Positions 33,127 to 44,458 of a stretch of DNA of 64,000 nucleotides are shown here, piece after piece. The notes beneath the pieces were generated by a model. It was not told where the DNA came from. It made no database searches and saw nothing but the letters and a program-made list of their open reading frames with translations. The stretch covers positions 1 to 64,000 of the forward strand of contig JBBSIC010000011.1 of assembly GCA_038232275.1 (NCBI GenBank). The letters run 5' to 3'. This stretch comes from DATLGB01 sp038232275. GTDB lineage: Bacteria > Actinomycetota > Thermoleophilia > Solirubrobacterales > Solirubrobacteraceae. Position 1 is the stretch's first letter, and each line of letters starts with the position of its first letter. A program made the position numbers and the translations under genes.

Positions 33127-35519
33127 TCAGCTGCGGTCGTTCGCGGCGTTCGGCCCCGGCGGTGGCGGCTCGGAGCCCGCCCCGTGGACGGACTGCCAGA
33201 GGATGCGGTCGATCGTCTCCTGCGGCACGGCGTCCAGGTGCCGGCCGATGTTGAGCTCGTGCGACTCGCGGGCGCCGGGCGCGCCGGCGCCGTTGCGCTC
33301 GACGAGCGACCGCGCCGGCGTGGTCGGGTCGTAGGGCTCGGCGTTGGCGGGCGTGCCGGAGAGCGCGTCGTAGAGCGGAACGGCCGCCGCGTCGAACAGC
33401 GTCAGCGGCTTCATGCCGATCGCGTGCTCGAGCGTGCGGATGAATGAGAGGAAGTCGTAGCGCGTGTGGACCACGGCGCCGCGCCGCGAGTAGGGCGAGA
33501 TCGCGAGCGCCGGGATGCGGTGGGCGTCGACGTGGTCGGGGCCGTCCTGGGAGTCGTCCTCGACCACGAGGATCAGCGAGTCCTTCCAGACCTTCAAGTG
33601 CGAGATCAGCCCGACGAGCTGGCCGACGGCGAGGTCGTTGTCGGCGATCATCGCCCGCGGGGTGCGCTCCTTCGGGGTCGTGCCGTTGATGTGGTCGCTC
33701 GGCAGCGTCAGATAGGTGAAGGACGGGACCGAGTCGGTGAGCAGCCAGCCTCCAAGCGCTGGGCGAAGCAGTCGATGCGCGACATCGAGCCGAGCGGCGC
33801 GCCGGCCGGCAGGCTCGCGTCGTAGGTCTCGATCCGGACCCGGCGACGTCCGCGACCGCGTCCGTGCCGATCGAGGTGTCGTTGGGAAAGCAGCCGGGCG
33901 CGACGCCGAGGTCGGAGCGCGCGAACTTGGCGAGCACCCGGCGGGAGTCGGCGGTGGGGCGGTTGCGGTCGGGCAGCGGGACGACGCCCGCGATCGCCTC
34001 GCCGAAGTTGAACCACGACAGCCCCTGCCGCTGGGCCTGGTCGAAGAGAAAGCCGGCCGCCGGCCAACTGACGGCGTAGACGCCGAAGTCGTACGGGCGC
34101 CCGCGCGCGGCGTAGTTGGCCATCCAGTTCTTCACGACGTAGTCCGAGACGGCGCCGGCCGAGGTCCAGAAGTGCCCGTCGATCGAGGCCTCGGAGTTCG
34201 CGTAGACGTGGTCGAGCAGCCCGAAGCGCTCGGCGAGCGCGTGCTGGTTGGGCGTGTCGGCCTTGCCGAACAGCGTCAGCTTCGGGTCGCCGTCGCCCCT
34301 GGGTTCGTCGCCCATCACCTGGTCGTAGCTGCGGTTCTCCTTGACGACGTAGAAGACGTGGCGGATCTTCGAGGCGCGCGCGGCGATCGGGCTGCCGGGC
34401 GGGGCCTGCTCGGCGTTGACCGGACGCAGCTGGCGCGCGGCGCGCGCTGAGAGCCGCCGCAGCCGGGCGGTCGAGGGGAACTTCCCGACCCCCGCGATGC
34501 CGCGCAGGATCCGCGGCAGGTAGGCGAACGAGCCGATCTGGTTGTCGTTGTCGCGCGGGTCGGTGGGGATCGGGCCGGCCGGGTTCGGCCCGACGCCCAG
34601 GCCCTTGCCCGAGAGCCAGACCAGCGTGCGGTCGCGGTTCGTCGCCCAGGCGCCCGTCGGGTAGGCGGCGACGGGAATGCGCCCGATCAGCTCGAAGGCC
34701 CTGGGCCGGGGCCGCGGCCTGGCGGCGGTCTGCGCCGCCTGCGCCCTGGCCTTGACCCGCGGCCGGCCGGCGGCCGGCGCCGTCCGCCCCCTGGCCTGGG
34801 GGAGGTTGAAGACCGCGATCGCGTCCTCGCCGGAGTCCGCGACCAGCAGGCGGCGGCCGTCGCGCGTCACCGACAGCGCCGTGGGGGAGGTGCCGAGGCC
34901 CCCAGGGCGCCCGACGGACAGCGTGCGCTGCACCGCGAGCCGCTTGGTGTCGAGCACCACCACGACGTCCTGGTTGGCCATCGCCACGTAGGCGCGGTCG
35001 GCCTTCGGGTCGACCGCGATCGCCTCGGGGTGCGAGAGCGGCGGCCCGACGCCGATGCTCTTGATCACTCGGGCGTTGTCGAGGTCGATGACGCTGACGA
35101 GCCCGTCGGCCTCGTCGCTCACGAGCCCGGTCCTGCCGTCCTTTCCAGAGCGGCGTCTGCTGGTCGAGGTGCTCGGACTCCCGCGTCCCCGACACGTAGG
35201 CCGTGCGCCCGTCGGGCGCCATCGCGACGCCGCCCGAGACACCGGGCAGCGGCAGGATCTGCACGATCCTGCGCGTCTTGAGGCTGACGATCCGCAGGTC
35301 GTTCGGGCCGCGCCCGGCCGAGAGCGTCCACAAGAAGCGCCCGTTGGTCGTCGGCGCGCCCCCCGCCGGGAAGTTGCCGAGCTTCTGCGTGAGCCTCCCG
35401 TAGGGGCTGAGCCTGCGCCCGCTTGGCTGGATGCGGCTCTTCGGACCGATGCGCCCGCCGGTCTTGCTCAGCGCGCCGACGGCGACGGCGGCGACGGCGG
35501 CGCCGGCCAGCGCGAGCAT
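33127..35519 (-). pseudogene. Frameshifted YncE/alkaline-phosphatase-family protein gene
   Basis: Coherent text spans three frames. An N-terminal hydrophobic anchor (ALAGAAVAAVAVGAL) is followed by a YncE-like beta-propeller (VSVIDLDNARVIKSIGVGPP; VVVVLDTKRLAVQRTLSVG), then a phosphoesterase domain (VFYVVKENRSYDQVMGD; ALAISPYSRRGAVVHTRYDF). Frame changes fall at 35142-35144 (extra base in AAA), 33839-33841 (missing G in a G run) and about 33750 (missing G). Each single-base fix restores a continuous protein of about 800 residues. This could be a true pseudogene or homopolymer error in the assembly. The intact family is secreted or membrane-anchored, with an uncertain substrate. Confidence 0.75.
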
Positions 35520-35581
35520 CGCGCCGGCGAGGAGGGCGAGCAGGCGCGAGCGGGGGCATCGCCGGGATGCTACGGCGACAA

Positions 35582-37147
35582 CTACAGCGGGATGTTGCCG
35601 TGCTTGCGCTTCGGCCCCTGCTCGCGCTTGGTGAGCAGCGTCTCGAACGCCCGGATCAGCGTCGGCCGGCTCTCGTGCGGGACGATCACGTCGTCGATGT
35701 AGCCGCGCTCGGCCGCCGAGTAGGGGTTGGCGAAGCGCGCCTTGTAGTCCTCGATCAGCTTCTCGCGCCGCTCCTCGGGCGTCGGCGAGCCGGCGATGTC
35801 GCGCTTGTAGATGATGTTGACCGCGCCCTCGGGGCCCATCACGGCGATCTCCGCCTGCGGCCAGGCGAAGTTGAAGTCCGCGCCGAGGTGCTTGGAGCTC
35901 ATGACGTCGTAGGCGCCGCCGTAGGCCTTGCGCGTGATGATCGTGACCTTCGGGACCGTCGCCTCGGCGAACGCGTAGAGCAGCTTGGCGCCGTGGCGGA
36001 TGATTCCGCCCCACTCCTGATGGGTGCCGGGCAGGAAGCCGGGGACGTCGCACAACGTCAGGATCGGGACGTTGAAGGCGTCGCAGGTGCGCACGAAGCG
36101 CGCGCCCTTCTCGGAGGCCGCGATGTCGAGCACGCCTGCCATCGCCTTCGGCTGGTTGCCGACGATCCCGATCGCGTAGCCGTCCAGGCGGGCGTAGCCG
36201 ACGATCAGGTTCGGGGCGAAGTGCTCCTGGACCTCGAGGAACTCCCCGTCGTCGACGATCATCCGCGCCACGTCGCGCATGTCGTAGGGCTTGTTGGGGC
36301 TGTCCGGGACGACCGTGTCGAGCGCCTCGTCCATGCGCGTCGGGTCGTCCGTGGGCTGGACGCGCGGGGTCGTCTCGAGGTTGTTCTGGGGCAAGAAGGA
36401 GAACAGGTAGCGCACGTCCTGCAGGCAGCTCTCCTCGTCCTCGGACGCGAAGTGCGCGACGCCGGACTTGGAGTTGTGCGCCATCGCGCCGCCGAGCTCC
36501 TCGAAGCTGGGCTCCTCGCCGGTGACCGTCTTGATCACGTCGGGGCCGGTGATGAACATGTGGCTCGTCTCCTTGACCATGAAGATGAAGTCGGTGATCG
36601 CCGGGGAGTAAACGGCGCCACCGGCGCACGGGCCCATGATCACGGAGATCTGCGGGATCACGCCGGAGCAGCGGACGTTGCGCAAAAAGACGTCGCCGTA
36701 GGCGGCGAGCGAGACCACGCCCTCCTGGATGCGCGCGCCGCCGGAGTCGTTGATCCCGATCACGGGGCAGCCGATCTTGGCCGCCAGGTCCATGACCTTG
36801 CACATCTTCTCGGCCATGACCTCGCCGAGGGAGCCGCCGAAGACCGTGAAGTCCTGGCTGAACACGCACACCCGGCGGTCGTCGATGGTGCCGTGCCCGG
36901 TGACCACGGCGTCGCCCCAGGGGCGGTTTCTCTCCATCCCGAACTCGGCCACGCGGTGGCGGATGAAGGTGTCGAGCTCCTGGAAGGAGCCGGGGTCGAG
37001 CAGCTTCTCGATCCGCTCGCGGGCGGTGAGCTTGCCCTTGGCGTGCTGCTTGCGCTCGGCTTCGTGCGACGGGTGGGCGGCCGACTCGCGCAGCTCGCTG
37101 AGACGCTCGAGCTTCTCGCCGTAGGTCTCGGGGCTCCTCTGGCGCAT
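35582..37147 (-). CDS. pccB: Propionyl/acyl-CoA carboxylase beta chain
   Basis: A 521-residue carboxyltransferase. It shows KLTARERIEKLLDPGSF, the oxyanion-forming DSGGARIQEG and GPCAGGAVYSPA, and GFLPGTHQEWGGIIRHGAKL in the C-terminal half. The last motif fits propionyl-CoA specificity. It accepts carboxybiotin from the alpha chain (28482-30284) and yields methylmalonyl-CoA. The mutase large subunit follows upstream on the same strand. Confidence 0.95.
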   Translation of the reverse strand: MRQRSPETYGEKLERLSELRESAAHPSHEAERKQHAKGKLTARERIEKLLDPGSFQELDTFIRHRVAEFGMERNRPWGDAVVTGHGTIDDRRVCVFSQDFTVFGGSLGEVMAEKMCKVMDLAAKIGCPVIGINDSGGARIQEGVVSLAAYGDVFLRNVRCSGVIPQISVIMGPCAGGAVYSPAITDFIFMVKETSHMFITGPDVIKTVTGEEPSFEELGGAMAHNSKSGVAHFASEDEESCLQDVRYLFSFLPQNNLETTPRVQPTDDPTRMDEALDTVVPDSPNKPYDMRDVARMIVDDGEFLEVQEHFAPNLIVGYARLDGYAIGIVGNQPKAMAGVLDIAASEKGARFVRTCDAFNVPILTLCDVPGFLPGTHQEWGGIIRHGAKLLYAFAEATVPKVTIITRKAYGGAYDVMSSKHLGADFNFAWPQAEIAVMGPEGAVNIIYKRDIAGSPTPEERREKLIEDYKARFANPYSAAERGYIDDVIVPHESRPTLIRAFETLLTKREQGPKRKHGNIPL

Positions 37148-37168
37148 CGGGGCGCGGCAGTCTACGGG

Positions 37169-37663
37169 CTAGGAGTTCGCGAACGGGCGCCGGCGCGCGC
37201 TGCCCAGCGCCTCAAGCGTCGACTCCAGGACCCGCATGACCTCGTCGTCTGAGAGCACGGGCACGCGCGCCGCCGGCGCCGCCGTCGCCGGTGGCGGCCC
37301 CCCCGGCGCGGGCCGCGGCGGCGGGCGGCGCCAGACCAGGCGGGCCCAGAACCCCGGCCGGGTCGCGGGCTCGGGCTCGGGCGCGACCTCGGCCGCCGCG
37401 GTCGGCACATCGGCCCCGGGTGGCGCGGGCGCCACCGTGGCCGCCTGCGCCTCGAGCACGACCCGCGTGCCGAAGCCCGCGGACGCCAGCTCGAGCCGTC
37501 CGGCCGCCCTCTCGCCCTCCCATTCGACGAGTGAGCCGTCCGCCGTCCGCGTGATGCGGATGGGCCCGAAGGCGCCGAGGTGACTCCCGAGCGACGCGGG
37601 ATCGGACACCTCCGCCCACAACTCGGGGCCGGACTTCACGAGCGTTCGCCTGGCGTGCAACAC
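37169..37663 (-). CDS. SRPBCC-like small protein with Pro-rich tail
   Basis: A protein of about 164 residues. A compact N-terminal domain (KSGPELWAEVSDPASLGSHL; RITRTADGSLVEWEGERAAG; LELASAGFGTRVVLEA) has the length and strand order of a polyketide-cyclase/SRPBCC fold. A Pro/Ala-rich linker and a short helix ending LSDDEVMRVLESTLEALG follow. GTG at 37663 places the domain at the N-terminus, whereas an upstream ATG would add low-homology residues. It sits between pccB and the mutase gene. A function in that pathway is only suggested by position. Confidence 0.55.
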   Translation of the reverse strand: MLHARRTLVKSGPELWAEVSDPASLGSHLGAFGPIRITRTADGSLVEWEGERAAGRLELASAGFGTRVVLEAQAATVAPAPPGADVPTAAAEVAPEPEPATRPGFWARLVWRRPPPRPAPGGPPPATAAPAARVPVLSDDEVMRVLESTLEALGSARRRPFANS

Positions 37664-37841
37664 CGGGCCTGAATTCGCCCTGGCGTGACCGCTCCCTCCC
37701 GCTGCAAGCGCTCGCCCGGCGCCTCGCGCCGCCAGAGCCGCGTAATCGCCCGGCATCCGCAGATTGGGCATCACATAGATGCCGGATCTGCGACCGGTGA
37801 AGGAATCCGTGCTCGGCGCGCCCGCGATCCCGGCGTCCCGC

Positions 37842-39485
<1,644 letters not shown>

Positions 39486-39508
39486 GGCCTAGAGAGTATC
39501 CTGAACGC
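39486..39508. promoter_or_regulatory. Overlapping divergent leaderless promoters (mutase / selA)
   Basis: Only 23 bp separate the two start codons. TACTCT reads on the minus strand (39493-39498) seven bases before the mutase ATG. TATCCT reads on the plus strand (39497-39502) six bases before the selA GTG. The two -10 boxes share two bases, so the promoters should compete. Confidence 0.65.
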
Positions 39509-40879
39509 GTGCGCGCCATGCTGCGGAGCCTTCCGTCGGTGGATGCGCTGGCCGGGCGGCTGGACGCGCCCCACGCAGCGGCCGTGGCCGCCGCCCGCGC
39601 GGTGATCGCCGAGCGGCGCGCGGAGCTGCTGGAGGGCGGTGGCGGCGACGCCGACCTGGCCGCGCGCGCCCAGGCGTGGCTCGAGCGTGCGGCCCGGCCG
39701 TCGCTGCGCCGGGTCCTCAACGCGACCGGCGTGATCCTCCACACCGGCCTCGGCCGCGCGCCGCTGGCCGCCGCGGCGCGCGCGGCCGTCGCCCGCGCGG
39801 CGAAGGGCTACGCGAACCTCGAGCTCGACCTCGACCGCGGCGGGCGCGGGTCGCGCCACGACCACGTCGAGCCGCTCGTGTGCGGGCTGACGGGCGCCGA
39901 GGCCGCGATGGCGGTCAACAACGGCGCCGGCGCGGTCCTGCTCGCGGCGGCCGCGCTGGCGGGGCCCGGCCCTGGAGATGCAGGCGGCCGCGACATCGCC
40001 ACCGCAGGCGGGGCCCCCGGTCGTGAGCTCGTCGTCTCGCGCGGGCAGCTCGTGGAGATCGGCGGCGGCTTTCGCATCCCGGAGGTCGTGGCGCAGGCGG
40101 GCGCGCGGCTGGTCGAGGTCGGGACCACGAACCGCACGCGGATCGCCGACTACGAGCGCGCGCTCGGCGATCGCACCGGCGCGATCCTGCGCGTGCACAC
40201 CTCGAACTTCCGCCAGCTCGGCTTCGTCGAGGAGGTCGCCATCGAGGCCCTGTGCGCGCTCGGCGTCCCGGTGATCGACGACGTCGGCTCCGGCGTGCTG
40301 GCCGACGTCTCAGAGCTCGCGGACGAGCCCGCGGTGCGCCGCTCGGTCGCCGCCGGCGCCGCGCTGGTCTGCTTCTCCGGCGACAAGCTGCTGGGCGGCC
40401 CGCAGGCCGGGATCCTGGCCGGGAGCGTCGAGGCCGTCGCCCGCGCCCGCGCCCACCCGCTCGCGCGCGCGTTGCGGATCGACAAGCTCACGCTCGCCGC
40501 GCTGGAGGCGACGCTGCGCCTGTACCGCGATCCGGCGGGCGCGCTGGAGGCGGTGCCGGTGCTCGCCATGCTCGTCGCCGACGAGGACGACCTGCAGGCC
40601 CGGGCGCAGCGGATGGTGGACACGATCGGCGCCTCCGCCGTCGTCGGGCGCGCCACCGCGCGGGTCGGCGGCGGCGCGCTCCCGCTGCTCGAGCTCGAGG
40701 GCCCCGTCGCCGCCGTCGCGGTCGCGTCACCGGACGACCTCGCCCGGCGCCTGCGCGTCGGCGACCCGCCGGTGATCGCGCGCATCGAGGAGGGCCGCCT
40801 GCTGCTCGACCCGCGCACCCTCACGGACGCCGAGGCCGAGCAGGCCGCTCAGCTCGTGGCGTCCGCCTGCGGGAGCTGA
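39509..40879 (+). CDS. selA: L-seryl-tRNA(Sec) selenium transferase
   Basis: A 456-residue SelA. Diagnostic motifs are LRRVLNATGVILHTGLGRAP, MAVNNGAGAVLL, VSRGQLVEIGGGFRIPE, VEVGTTNRT, HTSNFRQLGF and the PLP lysine in FSGDKLLGGPQAG. It converts Ser-tRNA(Sec) to Sec-tRNA(Sec) with selenophosphate. GTG at 39509 follows TATCCT by six bases; an ATG lies nine bases further in. selB lies 3.6 kb downstream. I see no selD and no tRNA-Sec in the window. Confidence 0.93.
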   Translation: MRAMLRSLPSVDALAGRLDAPHAAAVAAARAVIAERRAELLEGGGGDADLAARAQAWLERAARPSLRRVLNATGVILHTGLGRAPLAAAARAAVARAAKGYANLELDLDRGGRGSRHDHVEPLVCGLTGAEAAMAVNNGAGAVLLAAAALAGPGPGDAGGRDIATAGGAPGRELVVSRGQLVEIGGGFRIPEVVAQAGARLVEVGTTNRTRIADYERALGDRTGAILRVHTSNFRQLGFVEEVAIEALCALGVPVIDDVGSGVLADVSELADEPAVRRSVAAGAALVCFSGDKLLGGPQAGILAGSVEAVARARAHPLARALRIDKLTLAALEATLRLYRDPAGALEAVPVLAMLVADEDDLQARAQRMVDTIGASAVVGRATARVGGGALPLLELEGPVAAVAVASPDDLARRLRVGDPPVIARIEEGRLLLDPRTLTDAEAEQAAQLVASACGS

Positions 40880-40884
40880 GCCGG

Positions 40885-41550
40885 CTACGCCCGGCGCGGC
40901 TGCGCCAGGCCCGACTCGTAGGCGAGCACGACGACCTGCACGCGGTCGCGCAGGCGCAGCTTCATCAGCACCCGCGCGACGTGGGTCTTGACCGTCGTCT
41001 CGCTGACGATCAGCTCGGCGGCGATCTCCGCGTTGGACAGGCCGCGCGCGATCAGGCCGAAGACCTCGCGCTCGCGCTCGGTGAGCTCGTCGTAGCCGCG
41101 CGGCGGCGCCGGGTCCGGCGGCGCGGCGATGGCGAACTCCTGGATCAGCCGCTTGGTGATGGTCGGCGCCAGCAGCGCCTCACCGCCGGCGACCACGCGG
41201 ATGCCGGCCGCGAGCTGCTCCGGCGGCGTGTCCTTGAGCAAGAAGCCGCTGGCCCCCGCGCGCAGCGCCTCGTAGACGTACTCGTTGAGGTCGAAGGTCG
41301 TGAGCATGAGCACCCGCACGGGGTGCCCGCCGGCCTGGGCGAGGATCCGCCGGGTCGCCTCGATGCCGTCGACCTCGGGCATGCGGATGTCCATCAGGAC
41401 GAGGTCGGGCCTCAGGCGGCGCACCTGCTCGACGGCCTCGGCGCCGTTGTTGGCCTCGCCGATCACGCTGAGATCGTCCTCGGCGTCGAGGATCATCTTG
41501 AAGCCGGCGCGCACGAGTGCCTGGTCGTCGGCGATGAGGATGCGAATCAT
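40885..41550 (-). CDS. NarL/LuxR family response regulator
   Basis: A 221-residue regulator. The receiver has acidic DD at 8-9, phosphoacceptor Asp54 in LMDIRMP, and Lys about 105 in LLKDTPP. The C-terminal LuxR HTH is LTEREREVFGLIARGLSNAE with VSETTVKTHVARVL. Its ATG overlaps the stop of the first kinase gene (ATGA), so it is part of a three-gene signalling operon. The receiver itself looks complete. Confidence 0.95.
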   Translation of the reverse strand: MIRILIADDQALVRAGFKMILDAEDDLSVIGEANNGAEAVEQVRRLRPDLVLMDIRMPEVDGIEATRRILAQAGGHPVRVLMLTTFDLNEYVYEALRAGASGFLLKDTPPEQLAAGIRVVAGGEALLAPTITKRLIQEFAIAAPPDPAPPRGYDELTEREREVFGLIARGLSNAEIAAELIVSETTVKTHVARVLMKLRLRDRVQVVVLAYESGLAQPRRA

Positions 41551-42713
41551 GCGGCTCCTTGGGCGGACAGGGGATCACTCGGATTGGAAGCCTTCACCGG
41601 GAGCCGGACGTGCAGCTCGCGCCCGGTGCCGTCGGGCCCGGCGCCGGCGCGCAGCTCGCCACCGTAGACGGCCACGCGCTCGCGCACGCTGACGAGCTCG
41701 GCGCCCGCGCCCGGGCGGTCGTCGGCGACGATCAGCTCGAGCGCCTCGCGGCTCCAGCGCACGGTCACGTGGGCGGTGGCGTCCGGGGCGTTTGCGCCCA
41801 GGTCGTCGAGCGCGTCCTGCACGACGCGGTACGCCCCGAGCTCGCGGCCCGCGCCGATCGCCCGCGGCCTGCCCTCGACGTGCAATGTGACCCGCAGGCC
41901 GCTCTCGCCCGCGCGCTTGATCAGGGCGCCGAGGTCGGCGAGCGTCGGGCTGGGCTCGAGCTCGGCCGGGGCGTCCGGCCCGCGCATGACGTCCAACAGG
42001 CGGCGCATCTCCACCAGCGTCTCACGGCCGGTGCGCTCGATCTCCGCAGCCGCCTGCTCGGCGCGCTCGGGGTCACGCTCGAGGATGCGCCGGGCGCCGC
42101 CGGCCTGGACCACCATGACGCTGATGGAATGGGCGACGACGTCGTGCATCTCCCGGGCGATGCGCCGACGCTCGTCGGCCACGGCGCGGCGGGCCTGGTC
42201 GCCCTGCGCCTCCTCGCGCCGCAGGGCCGCCGCGTGCAGCTCGGCGGCCAGCGCGGCGCGCTGCACCACGTTGCGCCCGGCGAGGTAGGCGGCGACGCTG
42301 AGCAACGCGGGGAAGATCCAGTCGCCGCTCGTCATGTGGTCCAGCTGCGCGATGGCGAGCGAGACGGCCAGCAGGATCGCGGGCACGTAGGCGTAGCTCG
42401 CGCGCCCCCGCAGGCGGTAGCCGACCGTGAATCCAAACACCAGCAGCCCGGGGAAGATGGCCGTCAGGTGCGGCGGCGCGGTGAGCGCGAGCGACAGCAC
42501 GATCACCAGCGCGGCGTAGCCGTAGCCGGCGATGGCGGGACGCCGCGAGCGCGCCGCGAGGAGCAGCCCGTAGACGACCATCGCGGCGACGTTGGCCCAC
42601 ACGGGCCCCTCGAGCCGCCGCTCCGCGAGCACCTCGACGACGCCGAGGACCGCCATGACCAGGCCGAACGCGAGGTCGAGCAGCTTCGGGTCGGCGGTGC
42701 GCAGCGCCTTCAA
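41547..42713 (-). CDS. Histidine kinase-like membrane sensor with altered N-box (1)
   Basis: A sensor of about 388 residues. Six or so hydrophobic helices fill the N-terminal half, followed by HisKA_3 with REMHDVVAHSISVMVVQAGG. The ATPase domain is atypical. The N-box reads VVQDALDDLGANAPDA where family members carry a conserved Asn (EALTNxxxHA), and the G1 box reads ADDRPGAG instead of DDGxG. The TTG start at 42713 overlaps the upstream kinase stop (TTGA). It could be a low-activity or regulatory pseudokinase paired with its neighbour. Confidence 0.8.
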   Translation of the reverse strand: MKALRTADPKLLDLAFGLVMAVLGVVEVLAERRLEGPVWANVAAMVVYGLLLAARSRRPAIAGYGYAALVIVLSLALTAPPHLTAIFPGLLVFGFTVGYRLRGRASYAYVPAILLAVSLAIAQLDHMTSGDWIFPALLSVAAYLAGRNVVQRAALAAELHAAALRREEAQGDQARRAVADERRRIAREMHDVVAHSISVMVVQAGGARRILERDPERAEQAAAEIERTGRETLVEMRRLLDVMRGPDAPAELEPSPTLADLGALIKRAGESGLRVTLHVEGRPRAIGAGRELGAYRVVQDALDDLGANAPDATAHVTVRWSREALELIVADDRPGAGAELVSVRERVAVYGGELRAGAGPDGTGRELHVRLPVKASNPSDPLSAQGAA

Positions 42714-43885
42714 GCCGGGACGCCCTCGAGGGGCAGGCTCGCGCGCACGACGTGGCCTCCCTCGGCGCGCGGTCCCGCGTCGATCTCGCCGCCGTAGAGC
42801 CGGACCCGTTCGTGCAGCCCCAGCAGGTGACGGTCCGACGCGCGCAGGCCGTCGTCGACGACCTCGACCTCGAGCGAGACGGCCAGGTAGCGGACGCTGA
42901 CCCGGGCGTTCCCCGCGTCCCCGTGCCGGCGCGCCTGCTCGAGCGCCTCCTGCACGACGCGGTACGCCGTGAGGTCGACGCTGGGCGTGAGGTCCTGCGG
43001 GCGCTCGCCGCTGACCTCGATCTCGACCGGCAGGCCGGCGATGCGCTCCCGACCGGCCAGGTCGGCGAGGGAGGCCAGGCTCGGCTGGGGCTCGTGCGGC
43101 GCCTGCTCCGGCTCGCCGGCGCGCAGGACGCCGAGCAGCGTGCGCAGCTCGCCGAGCGCCTCCCGGCCGGTCGTCTCGACGGCCTCCAGGGAGCCGGCGG
43201 CGCGCGGGGCGTCGGATGCGGCGAGGCGCCGGGCCGCCGTGGCCTGGATCGTCATGGCCCCCAGCGCGTGGGAGACGACGTCGTGCAGCTCCCCGGCGAT
43301 CCGGCGGCGCTCCCCGGTCACCGCCGCCTGGGCCTGGGTCTCCAGCAGCTCCTCGAAGCGCGCGGCCTTCTCGCGCAGCGCCCGGTTGAGCTGGATGCGG
43401 CTGTTGAGCAGATTCCCGGCGAAGACCGGGGCGATCACGAACACGGCGGTGCTCGCGGCGAGGTCGGCGAGCGAATGGCCGCCGGGCATCGTGGCGAAGA
43501 CGACCAGCAGGCCGGCCAGCGCGACCCCGACGCCGGCGAGCAGCCGCCCACCCGTCTCGCGGACGGCCATCGCGTAGACGAGCGCGAGCCAGGCCAGGTA
43601 CAGCCCGGCGAGCGCCGTCTGGATCGGTTGGACGAGCAGGCCGACGAGCCCCAGCCCGACCGCGCCGATCGCGACGGCGGCAATCGGCCGGCGCCGGTAG
43701 AGCAGGGCGCCGGCCGCGACGACGGCGGCCGGGCCGGCGGTGGCCAGGCGCGCCGGCCACGACGCGCTGGTCAGACATGCCTCGAACAGCGCCTCGACGA
43801 TCACGATCGCGGCGAGCGCCGCGTCGATCCTCACCGGAGACAGCGCCCCCGTACGCGCACGCAGGTCTTGAGGTCTTTCGGGCAC
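42710..43885 (-). CDS. Histidine kinase-like membrane sensor with altered N-box (2)
   Basis: A 391-residue sensor with N-terminal transmembrane helices and the H-box GELHDVVSHALGAMTIQA. The ATPase N-box reads VVQEALEQARRHGDAG, with Gln where the Mg-binding Asn is expected. The G1 box is VVDDGLRAS and lacks the second Gly. The two tandem kinases diverge from each other but share loss of the same residue. They probably form heterodimers acting on the single response regulator (inference). Confidence 0.8.
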   Translation of the reverse strand: MPERPQDLRARTGALSPVRIDAALAAIVIVEALFEACLTSASWPARLATAGPAAVVAAGALLYRRRPIAAVAIGAVGLGLVGLLVQPIQTALAGLYLAWLALVYAMAVRETGGRLLAGVGVALAGLLVVFATMPGGHSLADLAASTAVFVIAPVFAGNLLNSRIQLNRALREKAARFEELLETQAQAAVTGERRRIAGELHDVVSHALGAMTIQATAARRLAASDAPRAAGSLEAVETTGREALGELRTLLGVLRAGEPEQAPHEPQPSLASLADLAGRERIAGLPVEIEVSGERPQDLTPSVDLTAYRVVQEALEQARRHGDAGNARVSVRYLAVSLEVEVVDDGLRASDRHLLGLHERVRLYGGEIDAGPRAEGGHVVRASLPLEGVPA

Positions 43886-44018
43886 CTGCGTCCAAGGTAC
43901 CCCCGCCGAGCCGCCCGCCCGTCGTCCCCCCTGAGGATCTGCGAGTCATCCCAAAGGACGACACGGGTTCAGCTCTGCGGGTGACGACTCCCCGCTCCGG
44001 GGCGGGGACCATGCACCA

Positions 44019-44447
44019 ATGAGCACATGGACGGCACACGCGACGACGGACGCGCCCCCCGCGGCGGTCCTCGCCGCGCTGACCGATCCCGACGCGGTCG
44101 CGCGCTGGTCGCCGGTCCCCTTCGAGGTCGAGGACGCCGGCGGCCGTCTGCGCACCGGGACGCACACCCGGGTCTCCGGCCGGCTCGCCGGCGTCCGCGT
44201 CGGCTTCGACGTCCAAGTGCACCACGCCGACGAGCGCCGCCTCATGCTCTCCGCCAGCGGCCCGGTCGCCATGGACGTCGCCTACGACGTCGACGCCGGG
44301 GCCGACGGCTGCACGAACGTGCGCGCCTCGGTCTCCGTGCAGAAGGGCCGCGGGCTGCTCGGCACCGTCATGGCGGAGGCGACCACCGGCTTCCTGCGCG
44401 CCGGGGCGCTCTCGGCCGCCGTCGATCGGATCGCCCGGACGGCTTAA
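44019..44447 (+). CDS. SRPBCC family (CoxG-like) protein
   Basis: A 142-residue SRPBCC fold protein. It starts WTAHATTDAPPAAVLAALTDPDAVARWSP in family style, with the pattern of helix, long antiparallel sheet and C-terminal helix (GTVMAEATTGFLRAG). The ligand is not predictable. Eleven bases separate it from selB, so co-transcription is likely, though a role in selenium use has no support. Confidence 0.75.
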   Translation: MSTWTAHATTDAPPAAVLAALTDPDAVARWSPVPFEVEDAGGRLRTGTHTRVSGRLAGVRVGFDVQVHHADERRLMLSASGPVAMDVAYDVDAGADGCTNVRASVSVQKGRGLLGTVMAEATTGFLRAGALSAAVDRIARTA

Positions 44448-44458
44448 CGTCACCTGGC

